A stretch of DNA of 64,000 nucleotides from Nocardiopsis sinuspersici (GCA_008638415.1 VWVT01000001.1:372001-436000), one strand, 5' to 3'; numbered from the stretch's first letter, positions 35,315 through 43,893 are shown. The notes: generated from the sequence alone by a model not told the origin. Translations and numbers: made by a program.

Positions 35315-36469
35315 TCAGCGACGGGCACCCGTGGGCGGCGGACCGTCGCCGTCATCCTCAGCCCGGTTCGCCCTCAGCTCCTCGGCCACCCTCTCCCCCA
35401 GCCTGTCCGCGATCTCGCGTTCGCGTTCGTCGCGCGCGTGGAGGTAGATCATCGCAGCGCGGGCACTGGAGTGGCCCATCCGCCGCATGAGTTCGCGCAC
35501 GGAGGCACCGGCCTCGGCCGCGTAGGTGTTGCCGGTGTGCCGAAGGTCGTGGAGGTGGACGTCCTCCAGGCCCACGGCCGCGCAGGCGTCCGCCCAGTAC
35601 TTCGAGAAGTTGCCCCGGCGGAGCTGGTTGCCGCGTACGCCGACGAACACGAACCCGTCCGGTCCGGGTGCCGAGTACTCGTCCAGGTGTCGGCGCAGGT
35701 CCGGGACGACCAGTTCGGGGAGGGACACCGTCCGGTGGCCCGCCCGGGACTTGGGTTTGCCCTTGTAGAGCCCGCCCACGTCCGAGACCGTCTCGCGCAC
35801 GGTCACAGTCCGCTTGTCCAGGTCGAGGTGTCGGCGGCGCAGGCCCGCCAGCTCTCCCCATCGCAGACTGCCGAACGTCGCAAGCAGCACCAGCGCTCGG
35901 TACCGCGGTTTGATCGCCTCGGCCAGCTCGAAGACCTCGGACACCGAAAGCACCGGGCGTTCCTCGGTCTCCTCCAGGCCCGCGCCGTCGATCTGGCAGG
36001 GGTTCTCGCGGATCAGCCTGTCCTTGACAGCGGTGTTCAGCACGGCCCGCATCAGCCGGTACGCCTTGGGAATCTGGGCCTTCCCCCTCTTGCGCCGGAG
36101 CCGGGAGGAGCGCCAGCGGCGGATGTCGGCCTCCTTGATCTCGCTCAGGAGCATGTTGCCGAACGTCGGGGCCAGGTGGAGGCGGAGCAGGTCCTCATAG
36201 GTGCGCCTGGTCTTGCGCGTCAGGTCGCGGTGCTCGATCCACTCGGCCGCGTACTCACCGAAGGGCAGGGCGCCGGCCTCGGGGGCGAACCAATCCCCCT
36301 GGGCGATCTCCGCCTCCTTGAGCGTCAGCCAGCGCTGCGCGGCCTTCCTGGTGGCGAACGTGGTCGGGGCCGGTCGTGTGCGCCCGTCCGGACTGCGATA
36401 GCGGACCTGGAAGCGCCCCGAGGACAGAGGGCGGATGTTGCCGAAGGCCCGCGTCTTCCTGCCCGGCAT
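35315..36469 (-). CDS. int: Tyrosine site-specific integrase of the AICE
   Basis: 384 residues. N-terminal AP2-like arm-binding part (GRFQVRYRSPDGRTRPAPTTFATRKAAQRWL), SAM-like core-binding domain (YAAEWIEHRDLTRKTRRTYEDLLRLHLAPTFG) and catalytic domain with Arg in ATFGSLRWGELAGL, HxxR as HDLRHTGN, GH in RRMGHSS and the nucleophile Tyr in AAMIYLHA. Start ATG at 36469 shares one base with the stop of xis (TGATG). It catalyses insertion and excision at the tRNA. Confidence 0.96.
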   Translation of the reverse strand: MPGRKTRAFGNIRPLSSGRFQVRYRSPDGRTRPAPTTFATRKAAQRWLTLKEAEIAQGDWFAPEAGALPFGEYAAEWIEHRDLTRKTRRTYEDLLRLHLAPTFGNMLLSEIKEADIRRWRSSRLRRKRGKAQIPKAYRLMRAVLNTAVKDRLIRENPCQIDGAGLEETEERPVLSVSEVFELAEAIKPRYRALVLLATFGSLRWGELAGLRRRHLDLDKRTVTVRETVSDVGGLYKGKPKSRAGHRTVSLPELVVPDLRRHLDEYSAPGPDGFVFVGVRGNQLRRGNFSKYWADACAAVGLEDVHLHDLRHTGNTYAAEAGASVRELMRRMGHSSARAAMIYLHARDEREREIADRLGERVAEELRANRAEDDGDGPPPTGARR

Positions 36470-36693
36470 CAGGCCGCCCCTCGTATGCGCAGACTGACCG
36501 GCTCGACGGTTCCGGCGGTGATGAACTCGTCCAGCGCCGATTCCGGGATGCGCACGTGACGGCCGACCTTCACGAAGGTGATGCGCCGCTCCTCGATCAG
36601 GCGACGGGGGTAACGCTCGGAGGTGTTGAGGCGTTCGGCCGCCTGCGCGACGGTCAGGAGACGGCCGGTCGGACGGGTCTTCTTGCTGGCCAT
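36469..36693 (-). CDS. xis: Excisionase (MerR-like helix-turn-helix)
   Basis: 74 residues. RLLTVAQAAERLNTSERYPRRLIEERRITFVKVGRHVRIPESALDEFI is the excisionase/AlpA-type winged helix-turn-helix. Starts and ends with TGATG couplings to rep and int. Directs excision together with Int. Confidence 0.92.
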   Translation of the reverse strand: MASKKTRPTGRLLTVAQAAERLNTSERYPRRLIEERRITFVKVGRHVRIPESALDEFITAGTVEPVSLRIRGAA

Positions 36694-38378
36694 CAGGCAG
36701 CCCTTTCCGTTGCCGAGGGGACGGGGGTTCGAACGGCGTCGAGTTGGGCGCGGCGTTTGAGGGCTTCACCCACCGCGCGGAGGAGGCGTTGTTCCCGGGG
36801 TGCCACGTCGGGGTCGGTGGGTCTGGCCAATTCCCACTCGAAAGAGCCCGAGGAGACCGAGGCCAGCACCGGAGGCCCGTTCTCCTCGTCGCCCTGGTCC
36901 TCGTCGGTGGCGGGATCGACGCCGAGGGTTTCCAGAACCCAGGCGAGCCGGTCCGCCTTGTGGTCAGCGAGCGTCTTGCCCGACCACTTGCGCGAGACCA
37001 GGACGCGGCGGCCCGCGTAACCCAGGTGTTCACGCCGGTGGGCTTTGGACCGGCAGAACCCGGGGCGAAGGCCCGCTTTGGGCTGGTCGGGTTGGATGCC
37101 GTAGCGCAGCCAGTTGGAGCACCGGGGCGAGCACGGCTCAAAGCGGAGAGCATCCAGGAGCCGGTCCACGTGCTGTTCCTGCGAGATCGTTTCGATGGTG
37201 TGGCAGTCGGCGATGTCCTTGGTCAGGTACTTGGCCAGGTAGCGCACACACCGGTTGGCGTCCTCGGAACCAGCCACGACCCCTTTGGCGTCCACCTGAC
37301 GGCCGAACCGCACCACATGGAAGGGTTCCGCGTCCGGGTCATCATCGAGGGCATCCAGCGCCTCGTCCCACGTCGGAAGCACTTCGCCCGTGGTGGGGTC
37401 GAGGTAGGTCCCGGTGTCCTCGTCCCACGCGGGCAGGTGGTCGCCCTCGAAGCGGACCGTGTCGGCGGCAGGCCACCACACCTGGTGATAGGTGGCAGCA
37501 GCGATCTGGCGGAGTTCGGCCCGAGGAATCGTGCCCCGGGTGGCCATGTGCAGGTGCGGTGCCAGCCGTCGTTGGGGTTCCACGGCGGCGAAGTACTGGA
37601 CATCGAACCCCGCGACGCGGCGAAGGTTCTGCACGAACCGGTCGATGAGTTTGGAGAAGTGCAGGGTGTCCCGTGCGGCCCGCCGGTAGTCGTACGTCGA
37701 GGGGTCGACCGGGGTTCCGTCCGAGCGCACCCGCCCGTAGGAGTCCAGCGTCAGGGTGATGAACAGCGAGGGCCGAAACACCTTGCCCGAGGCAGGGTCG
37801 GTGAAGGCCCGCCCGACCGTTTTCCTCGTCATGGGTCGCTTGGGCAGGTCGGGCACGTCCTGACGGCGTTTGGTGGAGCGAATCCGCCGCGCCCCCGACG
37901 AGCCCGAGGAGTCTGCGGAGCGGGTGATGGAGCCGCGTAGGCCGGAGGCGGTGATCTCCTCGTCCAGGTCAGTGATCGCCGCATCCAACGCGGAGAGCTG
38001 TTCGGGATCAGCGGCCCCCGTGGTGGCGAGGCGATCCCGTTCGGCGGTGACCATCGCCCGCTGTTCCACCCAGGAACGCTGTTCCTCGGACGGCGGGTCC
38101 GGTTGCACAACGGGTTCCTCGGCCAGGTGCCAGCCCTCTTCGCACTGGGTGCGCCGCAGCGACCTCTTGCGCTTGGCGCAGGCCGGGCAGCGGGATTCCA
38201 GGGTGGACCCGCAGGGGACGTCGATGACCTCGGTGGCACCGGTGGCGATGTTGGTGCGTCGGAGGGACACGGGGCGGATGCACACTCCGTGGTCAGCGGC
38301 GACCTGTTCGGCCACCTCACGGGCGAGCGGTTGCGCGAGGCGTTCGGCCCGGGTGGACTTACCGGTAGGAGTCGGCAT
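36693..38378 (-). CDS. RepSA-like rolling-circle replication initiator
   Basis: 561 residues from ATG 38378 (MPTPTGKS). N-terminal Cys-rich part (CPACAKRKRSLRRTQCEEGWH) suggests a zinc site. Core motifs SLFITLTLDSYG, YFAAVEPQRRLAPHLHMATRG (metal-binding HLH) and VRYLAKYLTKDIADC (candidate catalytic Tyr) match the Rep proteins of pSAM2 and related AICEs. Nicks the origin and starts rolling-circle copying after excision. Its stop shares a base with the xis start. Confidence 0.92.
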   Translation of the reverse strand: MPTPTGKSTRAERLAQPLAREVAEQVAADHGVCIRPVSLRRTNIATGATEVIDVPCGSTLESRCPACAKRKRSLRRTQCEEGWHLAEEPVVQPDPPSEEQRSWVEQRAMVTAERDRLATTGAADPEQLSALDAAITDLDEEITASGLRGSITRSADSSGSSGARRIRSTKRRQDVPDLPKRPMTRKTVGRAFTDPASGKVFRPSLFITLTLDSYGRVRSDGTPVDPSTYDYRRAARDTLHFSKLIDRFVQNLRRVAGFDVQYFAAVEPQRRLAPHLHMATRGTIPRAELRQIAAATYHQVWWPAADTVRFEGDHLPAWDEDTGTYLDPTTGEVLPTWDEALDALDDDPDAEPFHVVRFGRQVDAKGVVAGSEDANRCVRYLAKYLTKDIADCHTIETISQEQHVDRLLDALRFEPCSPRCSNWLRYGIQPDQPKAGLRPGFCRSKAHRREHLGYAGRRVLVSRKWSGKTLADHKADRLAWVLETLGVDPATDEDQGDEENGPPVLASVSSGSFEWELARPTDPDVAPREQRLLRAVGEALKRRAQLDAVRTPVPSATERAA

Positions 38379-38419
38379 CAGCCCACCCCCACAACCACAG
38401 AGCAGGAGCCTCCAACTAC

Positions 38420-38623
38420 ATGAAAGCTTCCTGGGAACCACTGTTGCTGTTCATGGCCTTGATCAACCTGGGAGGTGTGATCCTGTCCTTCGTGGAGGTG
38501 CTGGCCTTGCCAGGATTCATGTTCTTCAGCAACGCCTGGATCTTCTTCATACTGCTGAGCAGGATGAGGAAGCAGGCGAAACAGCACGCGCCTCACAACG
38601 TCCCTCCTTCAGCAACCCCGTAG
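38420..38623 (+). CDS. Small two-helix membrane protein of the AICE
   Basis: 67 residues: MKASWEPLLLFMALINLGG, a second hydrophobic helix (FMFFSNAWIFFILLSR) and a basic tail (RMRKQAKQHA). It runs against rep and tra and overlaps the end of tra by 31 bp. I accept it as real because a diverged copy outside the element (47791) keeps the same reading frame over its first 40 codons, mostly with conservative or silent changes. Possibly an entry-exclusion or transfer accessory protein; unknown. Confidence 0.65.
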   Translation: MKASWEPLLLFMALINLGGVILSFVEVLALPGFMFFSNAWIFFILLSRMRKQAKQHAPHNVPPSATP

Positions 38624-40014
38624 CCGTCCGCCATTGCGGTGATGTCCCTGTCGCAGACGTAGGCAGCGCGCACCCGCACCGGAGTCGGGGAGCCCTCCAG
38701 ACGGACGTAGGCCACCCCGGGAAGGGTGGGGTCGATCAGGTGGGCTTCTGCCCCGCGTTCGCGTGCTCCTTCGCCGAGGACCATGTCCACCTGTGATGCT
38801 TCGTCCAACCTCAGGGCGACTTTGTCGGGGAAGAAGTTGCGCAGGTTCATGACCTCCTTGCGTGGGTCCTGCAAGGCGGCCAGGACGGCGAAGCCGACCG
38901 AGCGGCCCTGTGAGGTCAGGGTGGCAATGGCGTTCTCCGCACGGCGGCGGATGTCGCGGTCGGGGTGGTAAGCGGTCAGAAAGGCGACCTCGTCCAGGAG
39001 CACGGCCACGAACGGGTCATCGGTGGTCGGGACGTGGGAGCGCTGTTTTCCGGCGTAGCGTTCGGCCCGCTCCTGCATCGAGGCCACCGCCTTTTCGAGG
39101 AGCGCCACCGCGGATTCGCCGGTGTCGGCGTAGCGGGCGAACAGGTCCCGCCCGTAGGCCAGTTCCATGCGTTTGGGGTCGATCGCCCACACCTCGGCCG
39201 TTCCATCGGCCAAGGCGGGGAGCATGGCGCGGACGGTGGACCAGATCACCGACCCCTTGCCGGCCCCGGTCACCCCGACCACGAGCACGTGGGTTCCGTG
39301 CAGCCGCAGCAGCCACGGGGAACCGTCCTCGCGTCGTCCCACGGGCAGGGCGTTGAGGTCCACGTGGTGGGTTATCGGGAAGGCGTCGAGAGGTTCGGCC
39401 AAGGTGTCGCGGCGGGGGAACTCCAACGTGATGTCACGCGGGCCGTTGACCACGACGCGGCAGGAGGGGGCGGCGAAGCCGTGCGCCAGCTCGGTGACAC
39501 GGTGTTCGAAGTCGGCCGGGGAGGTGCCCGCGACGAGGGAGACGCGGACGTAGTCGGCCCAGGAGTTGCACCGGACACGTCGGATGCGGGGCAGGTAGCG
39601 GCGTTCCTGGTAGGACTCGGCCAGCCCGGAGATCACCAGGACCGGTTGCCAGTGTCGCTTGTAGACGAACAGGTGCCGCCACCAGGCCAGCAGTCGGAGC
39701 GTGACGCAGGTGCGGTAGGAGTCGGGCCAGGTCCGCCACCACACCAGGGACACCACGGAGGCAGCGGCCCACAGTCCGGCGAGGCCGGGCCAGTCCAGCC
39801 ACCGCCAGGCCCCCGCCGAGGCGGTCAGGCAGGCGACCATGACGGGGAATCGGAAGGGCAGGGTGGCCAGGAAGCGGACCAGCCGCCATACCCAGGAGGC
39901 CAGCACGACGATGCCGGGGGTTTCCACGATCGGCGTGGTCCACCGCACCCCCTGCGCGGGCGTGGGCAGGGTCGGGGAGGACTGAGCGGCCCCCACCTTG
40001 GGTTGGCGCATCAT
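38593..40014 (-). CDS. FtsK/SpoIIIE-type conjugal DNA translocase (TraSA/TraB-like)
   Basis: 473 residues. Two to three N-terminal membrane helices (about 30-105), then the ATPase: Walker A GVTGAGKGSV, Walker B VAVLLDEVAFL, TSQGRSVGFAVLAALQDPRKEVMN. One such protein is enough to move double-stranded DNA between mycelia in AICEs. ATG at 40014 overlaps the stop of the 84-codon gene upstream (ATGA). Confidence 0.94.
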   Translation of the reverse strand: MMRQPKVGAAQSSPTLPTPAQGVRWTTPIVETPGIVVLASWVWRLVRFLATLPFRFPVMVACLTASAGAWRWLDWPGLAGLWAAASVVSLVWWRTWPDSYRTCVTLRLLAWWRHLFVYKRHWQPVLVISGLAESYQERRYLPRIRRVRCNSWADYVRVSLVAGTSPADFEHRVTELAHGFAAPSCRVVVNGPRDITLEFPRRDTLAEPLDAFPITHHVDLNALPVGRREDGSPWLLRLHGTHVLVVGVTGAGKGSVIWSTVRAMLPALADGTAEVWAIDPKRMELAYGRDLFARYADTGESAVALLEKAVASMQERAERYAGKQRSHVPTTDDPFVAVLLDEVAFLTAYHPDRDIRRRAENAIATLTSQGRSVGFAVLAALQDPRKEVMNLRNFFPDKVALRLDEASQVDMVLGEGARERGAEAHLIDPTLPGVAYVRLEGSPTPVRVRAAYVCDRDITAMADGYGVAEGGTL

Positions 40015-40265
40015 GACAAGCCACCCCGCTTCTCGTTCTCGATCTGGGCCAGGAGCCGGTCACGGTCAGCGCGAGCACGGGCGGCGAAGACCGCAGCCGC
40101 AGGGTTCTCGTCCCGGTCGGTGAGGGTGGCGAACACTCGGGCCTTGAAGTCGAAGAACTCCGCACGCTCGGCGTCGGTAGCAGGCGGGGGGTTGGTCGCG
40201 TCCAGCAGCAGGCGGACCAGTTCCGGGCTGCTCAGCCCGGACAGGTCACGGGGGTCATCGGACAT
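40011..40265 (-). CDS. Small AICE protein, unknown
   Basis: 84 residues, polar and helical: LSGLSSPELVRLLLDATNPPPATDAERAEFFDFKARVFATLTDRDE and a charged ARADRDRLLAQIENEKRGG tail. Resembles small proteins found directly before tra in other AICEs. Coupled to tra by ATGA. Confidence 0.75.
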   Translation of the reverse strand: MSDDPRDLSGLSSPELVRLLLDATNPPPATDAERAEFFDFKARVFATLTDRDENPAAAVFAARARADRDRLLAQIENEKRGGLS

Positions 40266-40371
40266 ACTGAAGACACCTCTTCACGAAGCTTGTGCAAGGG
40301 CTTGGGGAGGGGTTCAAGGGGCGGCCGAGGTGCGCCAACACCAGGCCGCCCCGCTTCTTATCTGGGGTGGG

Positions 40372-40779
40372 TCAGGCGGCGTCCTTGGCCGCCGGAGCGC
40401 GACGACCACCAGCACCGCCGGGAGCCTTCACGCCACGGGCCCGCAGCGAGTACGCCACCCGGGGACGACGCCCGTTGTCGTCGACGTAGGGCATGACCGC
40501 CATCGCCTCGAACTCGATCGGCCGGAACGGCAGCCCGGGAACCTCGTCCGGCAGGGTTGGGCAGACCTCGGCGGCGACCTTGACCTTCACCGACTTGGCC
40601 TTGCCCCGCGCTTCGGGGTCGGCATCGATCACGTCCACCGCCCACAGCGGCAGGCCCGTGTCCTTGTCGAGCTGGGGCCGCTTGGTCTCGAAGTCGGTGA
40701 TCGCCTCCACCCCCAACGCGAATGCACCATGCGGGAACACCGTCCCGAACGCGACGGGCAACGCACCCTGAATAGCCAT
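40372..40779 (-). CDS. Pra-like activator of AICE replication, integration and excision
   Basis: 135 residues, MAIQGALPVAFGTVFPHGAFALG...GLPLWAVDVIDADPEARGKAKSVKVKVAAEVCPTLP...GLPFRPIEFEAMAVMPYVDDNGRRPRVAYSLRARGVK. This matches the family annotated as plasmid replication, integration and excision activator in AICEs; in pSAM2 Pra turns on rep-xis-int. ATG 40779 is chosen over an upstream start. A perfect palindrome at 40859-40879 sits 80 bp upstream, where a KorSA-type repressor would act. Confidence 0.82.
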   Translation of the reverse strand: MAIQGALPVAFGTVFPHGAFALGVEAITDFETKRPQLDKDTGLPLWAVDVIDADPEARGKAKSVKVKVAAEVCPTLPDEVPGLPFRPIEFEAMAVMPYVDDNGRRPRVAYSLRARGVKAPGGAGGRRAPAAKDAA

Positions 40780-40858
40780 GGGATGAGTCCTCTTCTCGTT
40801 GTTCGTGCTGTTCACGACCCTCGGCACGACCGACAGGCGATCGCCTCAACCGAGAATC

Positions 40859-40879
40859 GATACATGTATAGCATGTATC
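40859..40879. promoter_or_regulatory. Putative KorSA-type operator upstream of the pra-like gene
   Basis: Perfect inverted repeat with arms GATACATG (40859-40866) and CATGTATC (40872-40879) around TATAG, in a locally AT-rich promoter. In pSAM2, the GntR-type KorSA represses pra; the GntR gene here (43894-44376) is the natural candidate. Confidence 0.6.
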
Positions 40880-41002
40880 TAAGTTGGCAACCAGTGGTAG
40901 CCGCACGCTCCTGTTCGTCGCTGTCGCATCCGTCGCCGCTCTCGGGTGGCGGCGAGGGTTCCACCATCCCTGGCAGGGCCGGGACGGGATCACTACATGG
41001 CT

Positions 41003-41021
41003 GGACGTGTTCAGGACGTCT
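41003..41021 (+). promoter_or_regulatory. Tandem GGACGTCT boxes upstream of the first XRE/DUF5919 gene
   Basis: GGACGTGT (41003) and GGACGTCT (41014), 11 bp apart, the second directly before a -10-like GATAAT (41023-41028). The paralog at 45294 has the same arrangement. Confidence 0.6.
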
Positions 41022-41068
41022 CGATAATGTGAGCGCGTCCCCAGACATCCAGCGAACCCCCGAGGTAC

Positions 41069-41806
41069 ATGCCGAACGAGAGGTTGCGAGCCGCGCTCCT
41101 CCAGCGCGGAGCCACCCCGGCCACTCTGGCCGAGGAGATCGGCGTGGACGCCAAGAGCGTGGAGCGCTGGATCACCCAGGGGCGCACCCCCTACCGCCGT
41201 CACCGCTACGCGGCAGCGGCCTACCTCGGCGTGGAGGAGACCTACCTCTGGCCCAAGGCCCTGTCCCCCGAGCAGAGCAAGGCCGCCTCACAGAGCGAGA
41301 TCGTGGAGATCTACCCGCACCGGTGGAGCGTGCCGAACGATCTGTGGCGTCGCATCTTCGAGAACGCCCAGCAGGAGATCTCGGTCCTGGTCTTCAGCGG
41401 GTTTTTCCTGGCCGATGATCCGAGCATGATCAAGCTGCTGGCGGACAAGGCCAAGGCGGGGGTTCGTGTGCGCATGTTGTTGGGAGAACCCGACAGCGAG
41501 GCGGTGGCCCAGCGCGGCCGGGACGAAGGCTTGAACGAGCTGTTCGCGGCGAAGATCCGCAACGTCATCGTGCTCTACCGGTCGTTGCGCCAGGTGGAGG
41601 GCACGGAGTTCCGTCTCCACGGGACGACGCTGTACAACTCGCTCTACCGCGCCGATGACCAGTTGATCGTGAACACGCACGTCTACGGCGCGATGGCCTC
41701 GGAGGCCCCCGTCTTCCACCTGCGCAAGATCCCGGGCGGGGAGATGGTCAGCACCTACCTGGAGAGCTACGAGAAGGTATGGGGCGAGGCGACCCCACTC
41801 GACTGA
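41069..41806 (+). CDS. XRE-type regulator with DUF5919 (PLD-like) domain, copy 1
   Basis: 245 residues. N-terminal helix-turn-helix (LRAALLQRGATPATLAEEIGVDAKSVERWITQGRTPYRRHRYAAA). From about residue 85 a DUF5919-like domain: YPHRWSVPNDLWRRIFENAQQEISVLVFSGFFLAD, RVRMLLGEPDS and a motif RLHGTTLYNSLYRADDQLIVNTHVYG that looks like a degenerate phospholipase-D active site (His present, the usual HxK Lys missing). Probably a regulator that senses a ligand or an altered molecule. The Nudix gene follows after 12 bp in one operon. A second copy lies at 45294-46028. Confidence 0.85.
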   Translation: MPNERLRAALLQRGATPATLAEEIGVDAKSVERWITQGRTPYRRHRYAAAAYLGVEETYLWPKALSPEQSKAASQSEIVEIYPHRWSVPNDLWRRIFENAQQEISVLVFSGFFLADDPSMIKLLADKAKAGVRVRMLLGEPDSEAVAQRGRDEGLNELFAAKIRNVIVLYRSLRQVEGTEFRLHGTTLYNSLYRADDQLIVNTHVYGAMASEAPVFHLRKIPGGEMVSTYLESYEKVWGEATPLD

Positions 41807-41818
41807 GGGAAGAAGCCC

Positions 41819-42292
41819 ATGGGCAAGAGGATTGACTACTACGACGACCCCCAGGCCCCGACCGCGAACAGCCTCGTCCCATCAGTGAACGTGTTCGTGG
41901 TCAACCACCGCGACGAAGTCCTGATGATCCGCCGCACCGACAACGACAACTGGGCCGTGCCCGGAGGCGCGGTGGACCTGGGCGAGTCCGTCCCGCAGGC
42001 CGCAGTGCGCGAGACGCTGGAAGAGACCGGCGTGACTTGCGAGATCACCGGGATCGTGGGCATCTACAGCGACCCGAGGCACATCATCTACTACACCAGC
42101 GACGGCGAGGCGCGGCAGGAGTTCTCGTTGGTTTTCACCGCCAGGCCGCTGGCAGGCGAACCGGCCCCGAGCGACGAGTCCAAGGAAGTCGTCTGGGCCC
42201 CCAAGGTCGAACTATCCGGGTACCGGATGGACCGGTCCATGCGGATGCGGGTGGACCAGTTCCTCAACGGAGGCCCTGCCCACATCGGGTGA
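41819..42292 (+). CDS. Nudix hydrolase
   Basis: 157 residues; Nudix box GGAVDLGESVPQAAVRETLEETGV is complete (G-x5-E-x7-REU-x-EE-x-G-U). The first part (SVNVFVVNHRDEVLMIRRTDNDNWAVPGG) is typical. Hydrolyses a nucleoside diphosphate linked compound; substrate unknown. In pSAM2 the transfer-immunity factor Pif carries a Nudix motif, so an immunity role is possible. Cotranscribed with the XRE/DUF5919 gene. Confidence 0.9.
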   Translation: MGKRIDYYDDPQAPTANSLVPSVNVFVVNHRDEVLMIRRTDNDNWAVPGGAVDLGESVPQAAVRETLEETGVTCEITGIVGIYSDPRHIIYYTSDGEARQEFSLVFTARPLAGEPAPSDESKEVVWAPKVELSGYRMDRSMRMRVDQFLNGGPAHIG

Positions 42293-42340
42293 GCGGTCAG
42301 CCGACCAAAGAGTGTCGTACCACCCCATTAATGTTGCGGC

Positions 42341-42763
42341 ATGACACAGAACACATGGCCACGAGACAGATACACCGGCGCTGGTGGTGGGCTTTACACA
42401 GGAGCAGGTGGCGGCCTCTACACCGGGGCTGGTGGAGGGGCTTCCTCCGGGCCGGGTGGAGGTCTGTACAACGGACCCGGCGGAGGCCTCTACAACGGAC
42501 CCGGCGGAGGTCTGTACAACGGACCCGGCGGAGGCCTCTACAACGGACCCGGCGGAGGCCTCTACAACGGACCCGGCGGAGGCCTCTACAACGGACCCGG
42601 TGGAGGTCTGTACAACGGGCCGGGTGGAGGTCTGTACAGCGGGGCCTGTGAGAGTCCGTATCGGAGCAACCAGCCGCCGATGAAATTCTTCATTGACTAC
42701 CTGGAACGAAATGGGATGCATAATTATGCACGAGTACTGAAGCAGGCACACGGAATCGGTTAG
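42341..42763 (+). CDS. Octapeptide-repeat protein (GGGLYNGP repeats), unknown
   Basis: 140 residues in three parts: an 11-residue head (MTQNTWPRDRY), eleven tandem octads (residues 12-99: TGAGGGLY x2, TGAGGGAS, SGPGGGLY, NGPGGGLY x7), and a 41-residue tail with a single Cys, SPYRSNQPP and a helical KFFIDYLERNGMHNYARVLKQA. The repeats place one Tyr every eight residues in a Gly/Pro chain, as in disordered elastin- or resilin-like proteins. All reading frames are open across the repeat, but the unique tail, codon use and position after the Nudix gene support this frame. Function not known. Confidence 0.75.
   Translation: MTQNTWPRDRYTGAGGGLYTGAGGGLYTGAGGGASSGPGGGLYNGPGGGLYNGPGGGLYNGPGGGLYNGPGGGLYNGPGGGLYNGPGGGLYNGPGGGLYSGACESPYRSNQPPMKFFIDYLERNGMHNYARVLKQAHGIG
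42374..42637 (+). repeat. 24-bp tandem repeat array within the octapeptide gene
   Basis: Eleven 24-bp units, the central ones nearly identical (GGCGGAGGCCTCTACAACGG and variants). Near-identity at DNA level, including silent sites, means recent expansion by slippage or recombination; copy number probably varies between strains. Confidence 0.9.
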
Positions 42764-42808
42764 GCGCCTAGAACCAGGACTGAACCCGAGAGAACCCAAG
42801 GGGGATTC

Positions 42809-43321
42809 TTGCCATTTTCCGACTGGCGCGAAGCGAATCGAATTCTTTCAAAGAAGATCCTACCTGTCTCCGATGAGCAGAGGAAGCTTGCCAATTTTGC
42901 GAACCTAGACTTGAGTCAGGTCAAGTTCCATATTGTCGCAGCAGCCATGCTAGAGGATCATCTGCACCCGATGATCTGGGGTGAGAATGGGTTTCAAGCT
43001 GCGACATCCCGGCAGCATGAGTTCCTTGCCGACCTGGGCTCTTGCGCCGCAGGAGACGCATCCCTGTCCACTAGACAGGCTTCCGCTTGGATCCAACTCC
43101 AACTGGCCTTGCTTAATATAAAATCTCTAGAATCCATGAAGCTCTTCACGGGAGACGTGGTCACCGAGAAGGATTTTGAATCTGCCGACGACCTAAAGTC
43201 CCAGTTGCTTCAATATAAATATACCGTTTCTAGAATTGGTCGAGACGGCCGAGTTTACTTCAAAGACGGTGGCGGAAAGTCGGCATGGGCCTATAAGTTG
43301 AAAAAGCATTCCGGGGGCTAA
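42809..43321 (+). CDS. Low-GC orphan cargo protein, unknown
   Basis: 170 residues from a TTG at 42809 with a strong AAGGGGGA ribosome site. GC is about 50%, far below the neighbours, with codons rare in this host, so it was acquired recently. No signal or membrane segment. Helical N-terminal two-thirds (FHIVAAAMLEDHLHPMIWGENGF, ASAWIQLQLALLNIKSLESMKL) and a C-terminal VSRIGRDGRVYFKDGGGKSAWAYKLKKHSGG. Not recognised. Confidence 0.7.
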   Translation: MPFSDWREANRILSKKILPVSDEQRKLANFANLDLSQVKFHIVAAAMLEDHLHPMIWGENGFQAATSRQHEFLADLGSCAAGDASLSTRQASAWIQLQLALLNIKSLESMKLFTGDVVTEKDFESADDLKSQLLQYKYTVSRIGRDGRVYFKDGGGKSAWAYKLKKHSGG

Positions 43322-43328
43322 ATGATAG

Positions 43329-43883
43329 TTACACCTGGAAGTGGGACAAACGTGCTTCTATATTTTTCACTGATGCCACCAGTACTGGTGAAGCGCGCGT
43401 GATGGAGCGGTGGACCAGGTCCTCAGGGGCGTAGCGCTCCAAGATCTCCGACAGGCGCCGTTCCACGGGCAGGTGTGTGCCGTCCGGGCCGGTGGTCATG
43501 TCCGCGTAGGTGAGCGCGTCCAGCAGGTCATCCGGTGGGGCGTCGAACTCGTCCTTGAGTGGAGCGAGCAGGCCCCGCTCCTCGGCTTCCACCACGGCGC
43601 AGGAGTGGTAGGCCACCAGGGAGACCAGGGCTTCATCAGCCTTCTGTGCCTCGCGCAGGTACCGGGCTCCGTCGAGGGGGTGGAAGCCCGTGGTCGCCAG
43701 GTCCGGGGAGTACCCGATGTCGTGCAGCCAGGCGGAGGCTTCCACCAAATCAGCATGTGCGCCGAGCACGCCTCGGAGAGACCGCGCCTGTTCGGCTACC
43801 CCCTGGGAATGCGCCCAGCGTCGGGGAAGCGGCTGTTCGAGCAGTTCTCGCGCGAGATTCCGCGCCCAGTGAACATGTCCCAC
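43329..43883 (-). CDS. HD-domain phosphohydrolase-like protein
   Basis: 184 residues from a GTG at 43883, just after the GntR stop. Metal-ligand pattern of the HD superfamily: RWAHSQGV (first His), ASAWLHDIGYSP (HD), GFHPLDGARYL (His), and LTYADMTTGPDG (Asp). Typical stand-alone HD proteins hydrolyse nucleotides or similar phosphoesters. In one transcription unit with the GntR regulator. Confidence 0.82.
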   Translation of the reverse strand: MGHVHWARNLARELLEQPLPRRWAHSQGVAEQARSLRGVLGAHADLVEASAWLHDIGYSPDLATTGFHPLDGARYLREAQKADEALVSLVAYHSCAVVEAEERGLLAPLKDEFDAPPDDLLDALTYADMTTGPDGTHLPVERRLSEILERYAPEDLVHRSITRASPVLVASVKNIEARLSHFQV

Positions 43884-43893
43884 ATGTACCAGG

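Noticed and set aside
42374-42637. Possible CRISPR array
   Set aside because: The 24-bp units are contiguous without spacers and are translated; no cas genes.
42212-42799. Long open frames on the antisense strand and in another sense frame across the octad repeat (Val/Ser/Ala-rich and Arg/Pro-rich repeats)
   Set aside because: A 24-bp period keeps every frame open; only the GGGLYNGP frame has a sensible start, a unique non-repeat tail and a fitting stop before the next gene.
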